36,167 nt of DNA from Oligoflexia bacterium (GCA_023250675.1 JAHFAE010000006.1:1-36167); one strand, 5' to 3'; shown: positions 8,112-17,151, counted from the first letter of the stretch. Made by a program: numbers and translations. Notes: generated from the letters alone by a model not told the origin.

Positions 8112-9707
8112 ATGTCAGATCAGCTAAGTTTTTTAGAGCCATCGGCTAACAAAACAGATGCATCTAAGAAACCTCAATCCTCGGTAAAAAAGAAATCCCC
8201 ACAAGACCAAGCCGTTCAAACGCGGATAAACACATTAATTGAAGAAAAGGCTTCTCAAGAAAAATTAAGGGCGAATTTGGAAGCGCAAGAAAATAATCCC
8301 CAAGAAATCAAAACTCAAGAGGCATCAACTCAGGAACAACCGGTACAGAAAATATATCCTAAGCAAGAAGTTCAAGAGTCCAACGTAATACCCAATGAAC
8401 CCGAAGTGATGACCGTGTCTGATCTAAACAGATCCATTCGGGGGCTTCTTGAGAAAAACTATTCTTTTCTCTGGGTCCAAGGTGAAATCAGTAATTTTAA
8501 GATCCCCAGTTCGGGTCATATGTATTTCACTCTTAAAGATTCTAAATCTCAAATCAGAGCTGTGATGTTCAAAGGCTTTGCGCAAACCTTAAAATTTAAA
8601 CCAGAAGATGGAATGGAAGTTCTGGTCCGCTGCCGCGTTACAGCCTATGAACCGCGGGGCGACTACCAACTTTTTTGCGAAGTTATGGAGCCCGTTGGCT
8701 TTGGAGCCCTTCAAGTTGCTTTTGAAAAGCTCAAAGAAAAACTTAAAAAAGAGGGGCTCTTTGATCAAGCAAGAAAAAAAACAATTCCTGCATTTCCATC
8801 AAAAATCGGAATTGTGACATCACCCACAGGTGCGGTCATTCGTGACATGCTCAATATTTTGTCTCGGCGGTTTGGAGGAGGCCTTGATATAACGATTTTC
8901 CCCGTGAGTGTACAAGGCGACAAAGCTTCAGGCGAAATCGTAAAAGCCATTAATCTTGCAAATAAAATGGGCACCAGCCGTTTTGATGTGCTCATCGTGG
9001 GGCGGGGCGGTGGATCTCTTGAAGATCTCTGGGCCTTTAATATTGAAGAGGTGGCCCGAGCTGTAAGCTCTTCAAAAATTCCTACTATCTCGGCAGTCGG
9101 CCATGAAGTTGATTTTACAATTTGTGATTTTGTCGCAGATCTTCGAGCCCCAACTCCTTCAGCGGCAGCTGAACTGGTTGTAAAAAACAAGGCGGATCTC
9201 ATTGATCGCGTCAATCTTTTGCAACGACACGGGACTCAGCAAATGGTAAAAAGACTTCAGCTTTTAAAAATAAAACTTCTAGGAACACAAAAGCGACTCA
9301 TCGATCCGAAAAGAAAACTCCAAGACCTCATGCTTCGATGTGATGATTGGTCCAATCGGTTAACGCAGAACATGGAGCGCTATTTTCAAGACTGCTATAC
9401 AAATGTAAAATTTTTAAGGGAACGACTTGGGAGTCCCGAAAAACGACTTCAATTGGCGCAACAAGCGCTAGTAAATAAGAATGAGCGTCTAGAAAATAGG
9501 ATCTGGCAACTTCTCCGAAAAAAACAAACAGGCTTTGCCGGATTCGCAGCACTTCTCAACGGATTAAGTCCCCTGGCTATTTTAGAACGGGGCTATTCAA
9601 TCGTCAAAAAAGGGGAGCAAATAATAACAAAATCAGCACAAGTAAAAACAGGAGATAGGGTGCAAATTCAACTCGCTGATGGTGAGCTATCTTCTCAAAT
9701 TCTTTAA
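8112..9707 (+). CDS. xseA: Exodeoxyribonuclease VII large subunit with N-terminal extension
   Basis: Catalytic subunit of exonuclease VII, which degrades single-stranded DNA with XseB in repair and mismatch processing. The nucleic-acid-binding OB domain starts near residue 98 (MTVSDLNRSIRGLLEKNYSF, WVQGEISNFK), followed by the catalytic domain with IGIVTSPTGAVIRDML, DVLIVGRGGGSLEDLW, AFNIEEVARA and SAVGHEVDFTICDFVADLRA, then a long coiled coil that would bind XseB. Total length is 531, against roughly 400-460 in most bacteria. The excess is a Gln/Glu/Lys-rich disordered stretch (1-97) with near-repeats of the type QE-Q. No frame break separates it from the domain. Followed after 61 bases by xseB. 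Confidence 0.93.
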   Translation: MSDQLSFLEPSANKTDASKKPQSSVKKKSPQDQAVQTRINTLIEEKASQEKLRANLEAQENNPQEIKTQEASTQEQPVQKIYPKQEVQESNVIPNEPEVMTVSDLNRSIRGLLEKNYSFLWVQGEISNFKIPSSGHMYFTLKDSKSQIRAVMFKGFAQTLKFKPEDGMEVLVRCRVTAYEPRGDYQLFCEVMEPVGFGALQVAFEKLKEKLKKEGLFDQARKKTIPAFPSKIGIVTSPTGAVIRDMLNILSRRFGGGLDITIFPVSVQGDKASGEIVKAINLANKMGTSRFDVLIVGRGGGSLEDLWAFNIEEVARAVSSSKIPTISAVGHEVDFTICDFVADLRAPTPSAAAELVVKNKADLIDRVNLLQRHGTQQMVKRLQLLKIKLLGTQKRLIDPKRKLQDLMLRCDDWSNRLTQNMERYFQDCYTNVKFLRERLGSPEKRLQLAQQALVNKNERLENRIWQLLRKKQTGFAGFAALLNGLSPLAILERGYSIVKKGEQIITKSAQVKTGDRVQIQLADGELSSQIL

Positions 9708-9768
9708 TGATTCTTTGACTTTGGGGGGCTGTTCTGGCATTCTTTATGGCCTCCCGTTAGGAGCATAA

Positions 9769-9987
9769 ATGGACTTCGAAAAAAACCTAAAACGCTTAGA
9801 AGAAATCGTTCACAAACTTGAGGACGGTGAAATCCCACTTGAAGAGTCCCTCAAACTCTTTGAAGAGGGAGTAAAAATATCTCGATCTTGCAATACGAGA
9901 TTGGCCGACGCAGAGAAGAAAGTAAAACTGCTTCTCTCCGTTAGCCCCGACGGCACCGAAGTCACCAAAGATTTTGCCACTGATTAA
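9769..9987 (+). CDS. xseB: Exodeoxyribonuclease VII small subunit
   Basis: 72 residues, normal for XseB. Shows the family core FEKNLKRLEEIVHKLEDGEI, then LEESLKLFEEGVKI and a terminal helix CNTRLADAEKKVKLL. Several copies of this helical subunit wrap the coiled coil of XseA to make the active enzyme. AGGAG lies 8 bases before the ATG. Twelve bases separate it from ispA, so xseB-ispA-dxs form a run, as in many proteobacteria. Confidence 0.95.
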   Translation: MDFEKNLKRLEEIVHKLEDGEIPLEESLKLFEEGVKISRSCNTRLADAEKKVKLLLSVSPDGTEVTKDFATD

Positions 9988-9998
9988 AAAGGTGGGCT

Positions 9999-10850
9999 AT
10001 GGAGTTTGATAAACACTTTCAAGAATTAAAGTCTAAAGTTGACAGTTACGTTAGAACTTTTCTTAATGGTCTTGAAAACTCATCCAACGAATTAGGTAAC
10101 TTCAATCTCCTAGAGGCCATTACTTATTCAGCCCAAGAAGGGGGGATGCGCCTTCGCCCCATTCTTAGTCTTCTAACAGCCGAGGCCTTAGGCAAATCAC
10201 CAGAATTGGTTCTGCCTTTTGGTTGTGCCGTAGAATTAATTCATAGTTACTCGCTCATTCATGACGATTTACCCTGTATGGATAACGATGATTTTAGACG
10301 AGGGAAGCTCGCTAACCACAAAATGTTTGGTGAAGGATTGGCTGTTTTGGCCGGCGATGCATTAATCACTGAAGCTTTTTCTCTTTTAACCAGAGAATAT
10401 AAAGACAAACCGGATCTCGCACTAGGGCTTATTTCTGATTTAGCAAAAGCCGCCGGAGCTAGAGGGATGGTTGGCGGGCAAGCCGCTGATTTATCCCTTC
10501 GTGCAGGGGGCTGGACGCGGGCTCAATTAGAATCTCTTCACAAAATGAAAACGGGAGCCCTTATAAAGGTTTCTGTGATGGCAGCCGCTAAGATCTGTGG
10601 TGTCGACGAAGAGCAATCAAGACAACTTGAAAAATACGCCGATGCACTGGGGCTTCTTTACCAATTTGCAGACGATATCGGCGATAACAATGATGCAGAG
10701 CCCAGCATTGTCAAACTTGTCGGCCTAGACGAGGCAAAACTCATTTCAAAAAACTTATTCGTTCGAGCGAAACAAGCCATCGAAACGTGGGGATCTTCGG
10801 CTCAAGGCCTTCGAGACTTGGTAAACTATGTTATCGAGAGGACCCATTGA
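9999..10850 (+). CDS. ispA: Polyprenyl (farnesyl) diphosphate synthase
   Basis: 283-residue trans-prenyltransferase that adds isopentenyl diphosphate to dimethylallyl and geranyl diphosphate. The first Asp-rich motif DDLPCMDND starts at D89, with the small residues expected of short-chain enzymes nearby (HSYSLIHDD). GGMRLRPIL precedes it and GGQAADLS follows. The second Asp-rich motif DDIGD starts at D225; DDILD is more usual, with Gly in place of Leu here. AAGGTGG lies just before the ATG. The stop overlaps the TTG start of dxs, so precursor synthesis (Dxs) and chain elongation (IspA) are coupled. A geranylgeranyl product cannot be excluded. Confidence 0.9.
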   Translation: MEFDKHFQELKSKVDSYVRTFLNGLENSSNELGNFNLLEAITYSAQEGGMRLRPILSLLTAEALGKSPELVLPFGCAVELIHSYSLIHDDLPCMDNDDFRRGKLANHKMFGEGLAVLAGDALITEAFSLLTREYKDKPDLALGLISDLAKAAGARGMVGGQAADLSLRAGGWTRAQLESLHKMKTGALIKVSVMAAAKICGVDEEQSRQLEKYADALGLLYQFADDIGDNNDAEPSIVKLVGLDEAKLISKNLFVRAKQAIETWGSSAQGLRDLVNYVIERTH

Positions 10851-12859
10851 AGTTAATTGATAAAATCAATGACCCTCAAGATCTTAAAAAGCTAAGTCAA
10901 GGTGAGCTAGCACAATATTCAGTAGAGCTGAGAAATTTTTTGGTCAGTGAAATGTCTAAAATCGGCGGTCACGTTGCAGCCAATCTTGGAGTTGTCGAAC
11001 TCACCGCTGCAATTCATTATGTGTTTAATGCCCCCGATGACAAAATCATTTGGGATGTGGGTCATCAATGTTACGCTCACAAAGTCATCACGGGGAGACG
11101 CGATCGCTTTCATACTTTACGACAAGACGGTGGAATCTCAGGATTTACCAAAATTACAGAGAGTAAATATGACGTTTTCGGTGCGGGCCATTCCTCCACC
11201 TCAATAAGTGCGGGTCTTGGAATTGCCGAGGGAGAATGGCAAAGAGGCACATTAAACCAAGTTGTTTCAATCATCGGAGACGGGGCTCTCACTGCAGGAA
11301 TGGCATATGAAGGCCTTAATCATACAGGGCATCTCAAGCGACCCAATTACATTATTATTTTTAACGACAATGAAATGAGTATATCAGAGAATGTCGGCGC
11401 ATTGGCTCGATTTTTCGGAAAGCGCATCAACAATACCCTCTACAATCGTGTGAGAGCTGAAATTAAAAAAACTCTCAAGGCAAGTGACGATCACCTCTAC
11501 GAGAAAGTCAAACATTTAACCCATGTGGTTAAAGACCTTTTCTCTGCTTCTAGTTTTTTTGAAGCCTTAGGTTTTCGATATGTGGGTCCTGTTGATGGCC
11601 ACAAAGTAGATGAATTGATAAGTACATTTCAGAGTGTAAAAAATTTGAGTACTGAGGCCATGAAATTGGCACGAGACAATGCGAAAAATATAGAATTTGA
11701 AGTTGATCCGCCGATTCTAGTTCATGTGAAAACGAAAAAAGGAATGGGTCTTAAAGCAGCAGAAGATCGCCCAGGGGACTTTCACGGCGTAACAGGGTTT
11801 TGCCGGGACACCGGAGAGCCGGTAAAAAAACCATCAGCCGCACCAAGTTACACGAGTATTTTTTCTCAAACACTTTGTCGCCTTGCCGAAAATGACTCCA
11901 AGCTTGTAGGGGTAACGGCGGCCATGCCCGAGGGAACTGGCCTAAGTAAGTTTCAAAAACTTTTCCCCAATAGATTTTATGATGTGGGAATTGCTGAACA
12001 ACATGCCGTTACTTTTTCAGGAGCTATGCGGCTAAACGGATTAAGACCAGCAGTCGCCATATACTCTACATTTTTGCAAAGAGCATTTGATCAAGTCATT
12101 CACGACGTAGCTATTCAAAAAATTCCCTTGGCTTTTTTCTTAGACCGCGCAGGTTTAGTGGGGGCTGATGGCCCTACTCACCATGGTGTTTTTGATATGA
12201 GTTTTTTGAGATGTGTGCCAGGATTTCATATAATGGCGCCGAAAGATGAAAATGAATTGCAGCACATGATTTACACGGCACTTTATTGCGATAAATTGGC
12301 TTCGGTGAGATTTCCTCGAGGGGAAGGTTACGGGGTGAGCCTCGATACCCAATTTAAAATGATTCCGTTGGGTAAATCAGAAAAATTATTGAGGCATGAA
12401 AATCCGACCGTTGTCCTTTGGGCCGCTGGTTCTTGTGTTTATCCAACTATTGAAGCGGGCAGAGAATTACAAAGTCGTGGTGTAGGATGTGAAGTAGTAA
12501 ATGCCCGTTTCATTAAACCTCTGGACGCCCAAGCTTTATTTCACGATGCGAGCTGCGCCAAGCTCATTGTTACCATTGAGGAAAATTCTGTAAAAGGAGG
12601 TTTAGGTTCGGCAGTTCTAGAAGCTCTTGCAGAAAAATCGGTGATTGTGCCGGTACTTAATCTAGGGGTGCCCGATGAATTCGTTGAACATGGCAGCGTC
12701 GCTAATCTTAAATCCGCATGTCAAATCGATCGCAACGGGATCATCAAGTGTGTCCTTAGTAAAATTGAAAAATTATCGGTGGAAAATATTAAATTGGAGA
12801 CCTTAGTAAAATCAATTCAAGCAAAAAAAGAGATCCCTTCTGTAACTCCAAGCCATTAG
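10847..12859 (+). CDS. dxs: 1-deoxy-D-xylulose-5-phosphate synthase
   Basis: 670-residue thiamine-diphosphate enzyme that condenses pyruvate and glyceraldehyde 3-phosphate, the first step of the MEP isoprenoid pathway. Motifs: WDVGHQCYAHKVITGR, the ThDP/metal site GDGALTAGMAYEGLNH then NDNEMSIS, and the transketolase pyrimidine part YDVGIAEQHAVTFSGAM with TFLQRAFDQVIHDVA and DRAGLVGADGPTHHG. I chose the TTG at 10847, which overlaps the ispA stop as TTGA, because the family's conserved start (LIDKINDPQDLKKLS) begins there. The upstream in-frame codons are the ispA C-terminus read in another frame. tlyA follows 7 bases after the stop. Confidence 0.95.
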   Translation: MKLIDKINDPQDLKKLSQGELAQYSVELRNFLVSEMSKIGGHVAANLGVVELTAAIHYVFNAPDDKIIWDVGHQCYAHKVITGRRDRFHTLRQDGGISGFTKITESKYDVFGAGHSSTSISAGLGIAEGEWQRGTLNQVVSIIGDGALTAGMAYEGLNHTGHLKRPNYIIIFNDNEMSISENVGALARFFGKRINNTLYNRVRAEIKKTLKASDDHLYEKVKHLTHVVKDLFSASSFFEALGFRYVGPVDGHKVDELISTFQSVKNLSTEAMKLARDNAKNIEFEVDPPILVHVKTKKGMGLKAAEDRPGDFHGVTGFCRDTGEPVKKPSAAPSYTSIFSQTLCRLAENDSKLVGVTAAMPEGTGLSKFQKLFPNRFYDVGIAEQHAVTFSGAMRLNGLRPAVAIYSTFLQRAFDQVIHDVAIQKIPLAFFLDRAGLVGADGPTHHGVFDMSFLRCVPGFHIMAPKDENELQHMIYTALYCDKLASVRFPRGEGYGVSLDTQFKMIPLGKSEKLLRHENPTVVLWAAGSCVYPTIEAGRELQSRGVGCEVVNARFIKPLDAQALFHDASCAKLIVTIEENSVKGGLGSAVLEALAEKSVIVPVLNLGVPDEFVEHGSVANLKSACQIDRNGIIKCVLSKIEKLSVENIKLETLVKSIQAKKEIPSVTPSH

Positions 12860-12866
12860 GATTGGC

Positions 12867-13634
12867 ATGGCGAAATTTAGAGTAGATAAACTTCTAGTCG
12901 ATCAAGGACTCGTGGATTCTCGCACTAAAGCACAAGGTCTCGTGATGGCTGGTCAAGTTTGTGTCGGTGATAAGCTTGTGCTTAAACCCTCAGAAATGTT
13001 TTTAAAAGACACGGTTTTTCGCCTTAAAGAAGGCGCAAATCCAAAATACGTTTCTCGTGGCGGTGAAAAACTTCAGGGAGCACTTTTATTCCAAAAACTT
13101 GATTTACGTGGCTTGGTGGCTCTTGATATTGGGCAGAGCACCGGAGGATTTACTGACTGTCTGTTGCAGGCTGGGGTGAAGTCGGTGATCGGCCTTGATG
13201 TCGGTCATAATCAATTGGCTTGGTCCATCCGAAATGACCCACGAGTTAAATCCTTTGAGGGTATTAATTGCAGGCAAATTCCTGAAGACCTCGTACCTTC
13301 TCAAGTCGACATCATCGTCATCGACGTTTCATTTATTTCTTTAGAACTAATATTGCCTGAAGCGGCAAAATATTTAAAGCCCCGTGGCATCATTTTGGCG
13401 CTTATCAAACCACAATTCGAAGTTGAAAAGGGTCAAATTGGTAAAGGCGGGATTGTCAAAGATTCCTTGCTCCATTTAAAGGTTCAAGAGAAAATAAAAG
13501 GGGTTTGCGAAAAACTTGGTTTCGTAGGTCTGAAAGTTTTTCCAAGTATGCTCGAGGGCACCGATGGTAACAAAGAGTTTTTTATTACTGGCAATTTGGA
13601 TTTTCACTTGCGCAATACTTTTTTGCGGATGTGA
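12867..13634 (+). CDS. tlyA: TlyA-type rRNA 2'-O-methyltransferase
   Basis: 255 residues: an S4 RNA-binding domain at 1-65 (FRVDKLLVDQGLVDSRTKAQ) and a FtsJ-like methyltransferase domain after it. The SAM-binding motif is LDIGQSTGGFTDCLLQAG near residue 86, where LDIGASTGGFTD is usual. Further motifs are IDVSFISLELILP and LIKPQFE with the catalytic Lys. TlyA methylates the ribose of cytidines in 16S and/or 23S rRNA. A dxs-tlyA order is common. Its last 71 bases are shared, in another frame, with the start of the patatin-like lipoprotein gene. Confidence 0.9.
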   Translation: MAKFRVDKLLVDQGLVDSRTKAQGLVMAGQVCVGDKLVLKPSEMFLKDTVFRLKEGANPKYVSRGGEKLQGALLFQKLDLRGLVALDIGQSTGGFTDCLLQAGVKSVIGLDVGHNQLAWSIRNDPRVKSFEGINCRQIPEDLVPSQVDIIVIDVSFISLELILPEAAKYLKPRGIILALIKPQFEVEKGQIGKGGIVKDSLLHLKVQEKIKGVCEKLGFVGLKVFPSMLEGTDGNKEFFITGNLDFHLRNTFLRM

Positions 13635-14526
13635 AAGTGTGCAGCGACATTCTGACGGTTCGACCGAAGCAAGTCAGATTGGTGGCGCTTCAAATTTGTC
13701 TTCAGATATCAAAGGCATTAAAACCACGCCTGACCAACAAGGACCAATATTGCCCGTGGGCATTTATTTAGGACCGGGCGCCATTCGTGCTTACGCCCAT
13801 CTCGGAGTTCTAAAAATTTTAGAAAAAGCACAAGTTCCCATTGTTGCCATAGGTGGAATGGAATGGGGAAGTTTAGTTGCAGCCGGATTTGCTGCTTCAA
13901 AAAGTGCCAACGAAGCCGAGTGGGAAATGATGAAACTTCAAGAAAACCAACTACCAAAGAGCACATTATTAAATCGACGTTTAACTGCCAAAGACCCTGG
14001 CGATTTGTTTTCGTTTTTAAGATTTGCGTTTAATGATCGCGAACTTCAAAACACGGCCATTCCATTTTCATGTCCTGCCACGGATGGTGAAGATACAGTT
14101 TTTATCAGTCAAGGCAAAGCACGAGACGAGCTCATTCGATGTTTAGCATTGCCACCTTTATATAATGCTTTTGAAAAAGACGGGCACCGCTGGACGGCGG
14201 CAGCCGTGGCACCCGGTGATTGGGCGGGGCTCCTTCGAAATGCTGGTGCCAAATACATCATTTATATAGATGTTATAAGTAAGGGGACCTATCTTGATAA
14301 ATTAAAGTATTCTAACGATGACCAGATTCGGACTCTTTGGTCTGGTATTAAATCATCTTCTAAACTTCAACATCAATTTGCCAATATCACTATAGAAGTG
14401 GCTATGGATATAGACTTGGCCGATTTTGATAAAAGGCGAGAGGCCGTGTCTATTGGTGAACGGGCTGGAAATTCGAGTCTAAATGATGTATTAAAGGGAA
14501 TCGGTTTTGTGACCGAGGTAAAATAA
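13564..14526 (+). CDS. Patatin-like lipoprotein lacking the catalytic dyad (likely pseudoenzyme)
   Basis: 320 residues. The N-terminus is a lipoprotein-type signal (MVTKSFLLLAIWIFTCAILF, then CGC with the lipidated Cys at 23; Phe at -3 is unusual). The patatin fold can be followed: GIYLGPGAIRAYAHLGVLKI corresponds to the oxyanion GGGxRG loop, then PIVAIGGMEWGSLVAAGFAA lies where the family has GxSxG. The nucleophile Ser is Glu100. The Asp-Gly pair expected after HRW is missing (TAAAVAPGDW near 211-220), while AGAKYIIYIDV follows normally. It is therefore unlikely to be an active lipid hydrolase. GAGGG precedes the ATG, which lies inside tlyA. Possible roles as a scaffold or ligand-binding periplasmic protein are inference. 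Confidence 0.75.
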   Translation: MVTKSFLLLAIWIFTCAILFCGCESVQRHSDGSTEASQIGGASNLSSDIKGIKTTPDQQGPILPVGIYLGPGAIRAYAHLGVLKILEKAQVPIVAIGGMEWGSLVAAGFAASKSANEAEWEMMKLQENQLPKSTLLNRRLTAKDPGDLFSFLRFAFNDRELQNTAIPFSCPATDGEDTVFISQGKARDELIRCLALPPLYNAFEKDGHRWTAAAVAPGDWAGLLRNAGAKYIIYIDVISKGTYLDKLKYSNDDQIRTLWSGIKSSSKLQHQFANITIEVAMDIDLADFDKRREAVSIGERAGNSSLNDVLKGIGFVTEVK

Positions 14527-14539
14527 GAGGTAAATTAAA

Positions 14540-15859
14540 ATGATTAAAGGACCCAAGGGCGGACAAGATATTTTTAAAAAACGACGAAAATCATTGGTTG
14601 AACAAACCTGTGATGGTGTTGTTATACTTTTTTCCCACCCTGAACAAATTAGGAATCATGACGTTCACCACCCTTATAGGCAAGACAGCAGTTTTTATTA
14701 TGTGACGGGGTTCACAGAGCCAGAGAGTGTGGTAGTTCTTAACGGTTCATCCTTTACGATGTTTGTTCGTGAAAAAGATCCTGCCCGCGAACTTTGGGAT
14801 GGATTTAGATATGGCACAAAAGGGGCAGAACAGTATTTTGCACCAGATAAAGTTTATCCCATCGCTGAGATTCATTCTGTCCTGCCAGAATTGATCGGTG
14901 CAGCCGAAAAAGTTTATTACAAACTAGAAGAGAATAAAGAAAACGATAAAATGGTAATGGAAGCTGTTGAAAAAGCTCGCAGGCGTCAAGGGCGATCGGG
15001 CCTTGGAATGCCGACATTTGTAGATGCAAAACAAATGATTGGTGAACTAAGGCTGTTTAAGGGGCCTGATGAAATAGAAAATCTTCGCAAGGCTTGCGAA
15101 ATCAGTGCTCACGGCCACATCGCCGCGATGAAAATTTGTAAGCCGGGTATTTTTGAGTATGAAATTGAAGCAGAAATTGAAAGAGAATTTCGCCGACGAG
15201 GTTCTCAGCGGGTCGGTTACGGGAGCATTGTCGGTAGTGGCCCTAATGCTACGGTTCTTCATTATGTTTTTAATGACGATGAATGTAAAAAAGATCATTT
15301 GCTCCTCGTCGATGCAGGAGCAGAATATGGTTATTTAACGGGTGATATCACGAGAACCTTTCCCGTAAGTGGAAAGTTTAGCGCGGCCCAAGCTAAGATT
15401 TATAGTACTGTTTTAAAAGTTCAAAAAGACTGCATTAAGTTTGTAAAACCCGGCGTGAAGTTTGCCGACGTTCATCTTCGTGCCATAGATGGATTAGTAG
15501 AAGGAATGTTGGAGCTCGGTTTATTGCGTGGAAATAAAAAAGACATCATCGAGAAAAAAGATTATCTAAAATATTATCCCCACGGCACAGGCCATTGGCT
15601 TGGAATGGATGTGCATGATTCAGGTCTCTATAATAAAAACGGTGAAGCTCGAAAGTTAGAATCCGGCATGTGTTTCACCGTCGAACCGGGTCTCTATGTT
15701 CCCCAAGATGACTCCGGCGCGCCTGCTGAATTTCGTGGCATTGGAATTCGGATCGAAGACGATGTTGTTGTAACAGCCAGCGGTTGTGATGTGATGACAT
15801 CAATAGCGCCAAAAGAAATTGCCGAGATCGAAACGGTAGTTGGTCAAAGTAAAGGATAG
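14540..15859 (+). CDS. pepP: Xaa-Pro aminopeptidase (M24B)
   Basis: 439 residues in two parts: an AMP_N domain (about 1-135; HPEQIRNHDVHHPYRQDSSF, FYYVTGFTEPE) and a pita-bread metallopeptidase. Metal ligands can be placed: D258 in LVDAGAEYGYLTGD, D269 in GDITRTFP, H348/H352 in PHGTGHWLGMDVHD, Glu in FTVEPGLYVP and Glu in GIRIEDDVVV. It removes an N-terminal residue next to proline, normally in the cytosol and with two Mn ions. No signal peptide. The length matches E. coli PepP. It follows the patatin-like gene after 13 bases. Confidence 0.92.
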   Translation: MIKGPKGGQDIFKKRRKSLVEQTCDGVVILFSHPEQIRNHDVHHPYRQDSSFYYVTGFTEPESVVVLNGSSFTMFVREKDPARELWDGFRYGTKGAEQYFAPDKVYPIAEIHSVLPELIGAAEKVYYKLEENKENDKMVMEAVEKARRRQGRSGLGMPTFVDAKQMIGELRLFKGPDEIENLRKACEISAHGHIAAMKICKPGIFEYEIEAEIEREFRRRGSQRVGYGSIVGSGPNATVLHYVFNDDECKKDHLLLVDAGAEYGYLTGDITRTFPVSGKFSAAQAKIYSTVLKVQKDCIKFVKPGVKFADVHLRAIDGLVEGMLELGLLRGNKKDIIEKKDYLKYYPHGTGHWLGMDVHDSGLYNKNGEARKLESGMCFTVEPGLYVPQDDSGAPAEFRGIGIRIEDDVVVTASGCDVMTSIAPKEIAEIETVVGQSKG

Positions 15860-15879
15860 TAAGTCGCATTAACAGGCAA

Positions 15880-17106
15880 ATGGAAATAGGCAGCAATAAT
15901 ATGCATGAGACCAAAAAAAAACTAGAATTTGTTCTGGAGACTCAGGGCGGCTGGTTTCCAACGTCGTCAAGTTCTATGATGGTAAATCTTTTATTGGTTG
16001 TTGTCCTGTTGACAATTTGGGGGAGCCCAAGTTTTGCAAAGCCTGAAGGACTATTTGAGACAGAGTGTGACAAAAGCCTGAATGTGGCCCTTCAAAGCTT
16101 CAAAGAACGTGGGGATCCAAATTCTGAAAAGTCAAAAACGCTCTTAGCAACTCTTACCCTTGGAGTAATTAGTACCTCAGGTTTAGAGGTGAAGAGCCTC
16201 AAAGAAGTTCACAGTCTTATTAAAGAAAGAATAGCAGAACTGCAAAAGCCAATGGTCCCCGGGCCAAAGAGCAAAATAAAACCCGGCGCACTAGTTGAGA
16301 GAGAATGGGCTAAAAGAGAGACCCGAGATGCGATGAAACTTTTTGAAAAAGAAGTAGAAAGTTTGCCAGAAGGTATGGAGACTTCAGTTGATTCTGTCAT
16401 CAAAAATGCAATTCCTAAGGGAATGGATGTTGTTGGATTTAAAGAGCGCCTCTTAAAATCGGGATATTCTGGTACTGGCTCTTTGCGATATGATGCCGAG
16501 GAAATTACAAAAACTCTTAATTCAGTTATGAGAAACACCGGTGTTAAAACTGTCGATGAGGCAATTGGTAAAGTTGGGGTTCTTGCTGAAGACACTGCAA
16601 AAAAACTAGCTGTTGAGAAGGCTAAATCTTATCCATCCCAAACCGCTGTTAAAGAACTTACTGAGCAACTGAGACTTTTGGGAGCGGTAAAAAGCGGTGC
16701 GCGCCGCGCATTTTTCAGTGGGACGTTTCTGGCGAAAGTTGTTCCGGTAATCGGTAAAATTGCACTTGGAATAGTTGGTGGTGTTTTTATATTATACGAT
16801 GCAAGGCTCATCATGGATATGACAGGAATCGAGACCACAACCTACGCCGCCGGTGAATCTAACACAATCGAACTTTGGACACGAGACGACACAACTTTAT
16901 TTAAAAAACTTAATTCAAATAAAATCACAATAGAACAAGTTTGTAGGTGGGCTAAAAGATACCCTCAATTTGCAAACTGGCTCAATTTGAGGTTTCAGGC
17001 ACTCTCCTTAGTGGGCGATCGAGATATTAAGCCTATTTTTGCAGGCCCAAGAATGGAAGCTGCTCCTGCCAATGATTCACCGCAAAAGGCCGGGGCGACA
17101 CGATGA
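15880..17106 (+). CDS. Exported or membrane protein with C-terminal hydrophobic segment, unknown function
   Basis: 408 residues if read from the first ATG. A signal-like helix MMVNLLLVVVLLTIWGSPSF-A sits at residues 33-53 after an unusually long polar front (HETKKK). ATG 15976 or 15979 would give a normal signal peptide, but neither has a clear ribosome site, so the start is uncertain. The main body is charged and helical. A Gly-rich hydrophobic stretch at about 283-308 (KVVPVIGKIALGIVGGVFIL) could enter the membrane and is followed by a short C-terminal domain with CRWAKRYPQFANWL. I do not recognise it. The layout of a soluble body with one late hydrophobic Gly-rich helix is also seen in some secreted toxins, but nothing more supports that. 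Confidence 0.6.
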   Translation: MEIGSNNMHETKKKLEFVLETQGGWFPTSSSSMMVNLLLVVVLLTIWGSPSFAKPEGLFETECDKSLNVALQSFKERGDPNSEKSKTLLATLTLGVISTSGLEVKSLKEVHSLIKERIAELQKPMVPGPKSKIKPGALVEREWAKRETRDAMKLFEKEVESLPEGMETSVDSVIKNAIPKGMDVVGFKERLLKSGYSGTGSLRYDAEEITKTLNSVMRNTGVKTVDEAIGKVGVLAEDTAKKLAVEKAKSYPSQTAVKELTEQLRLLGAVKSGARRAFFSGTFLAKVVPVIGKIALGIVGGVFILYDARLIMDMTGIETTTYAAGESNTIELWTRDDTTLFKKLNSNKITIEQVCRWAKRYPQFANWLNLRFQALSLVGDRDIKPIFAGPRMEAAPANDSPQKAGATR

Positions 17107-17151
17107 GTTCAAAATTAAAAAGTGAAAAATTTTACGCTAACTATCTTGGTT

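Noticed and set aside
8765-9214. 149-codon minus-strand frame inside xseA
   Set aside because: Antisense to the conserved catalytic domain, with Ser/Arg/Pro-rich composition typical of a shadow frame.
10787-10846. Longer dxs reading starting with MGIFGSRPSRLGK
   Set aside because: These codons are the ispA C-terminus in another frame. The conserved Dxs start follows the TTG at 10847.
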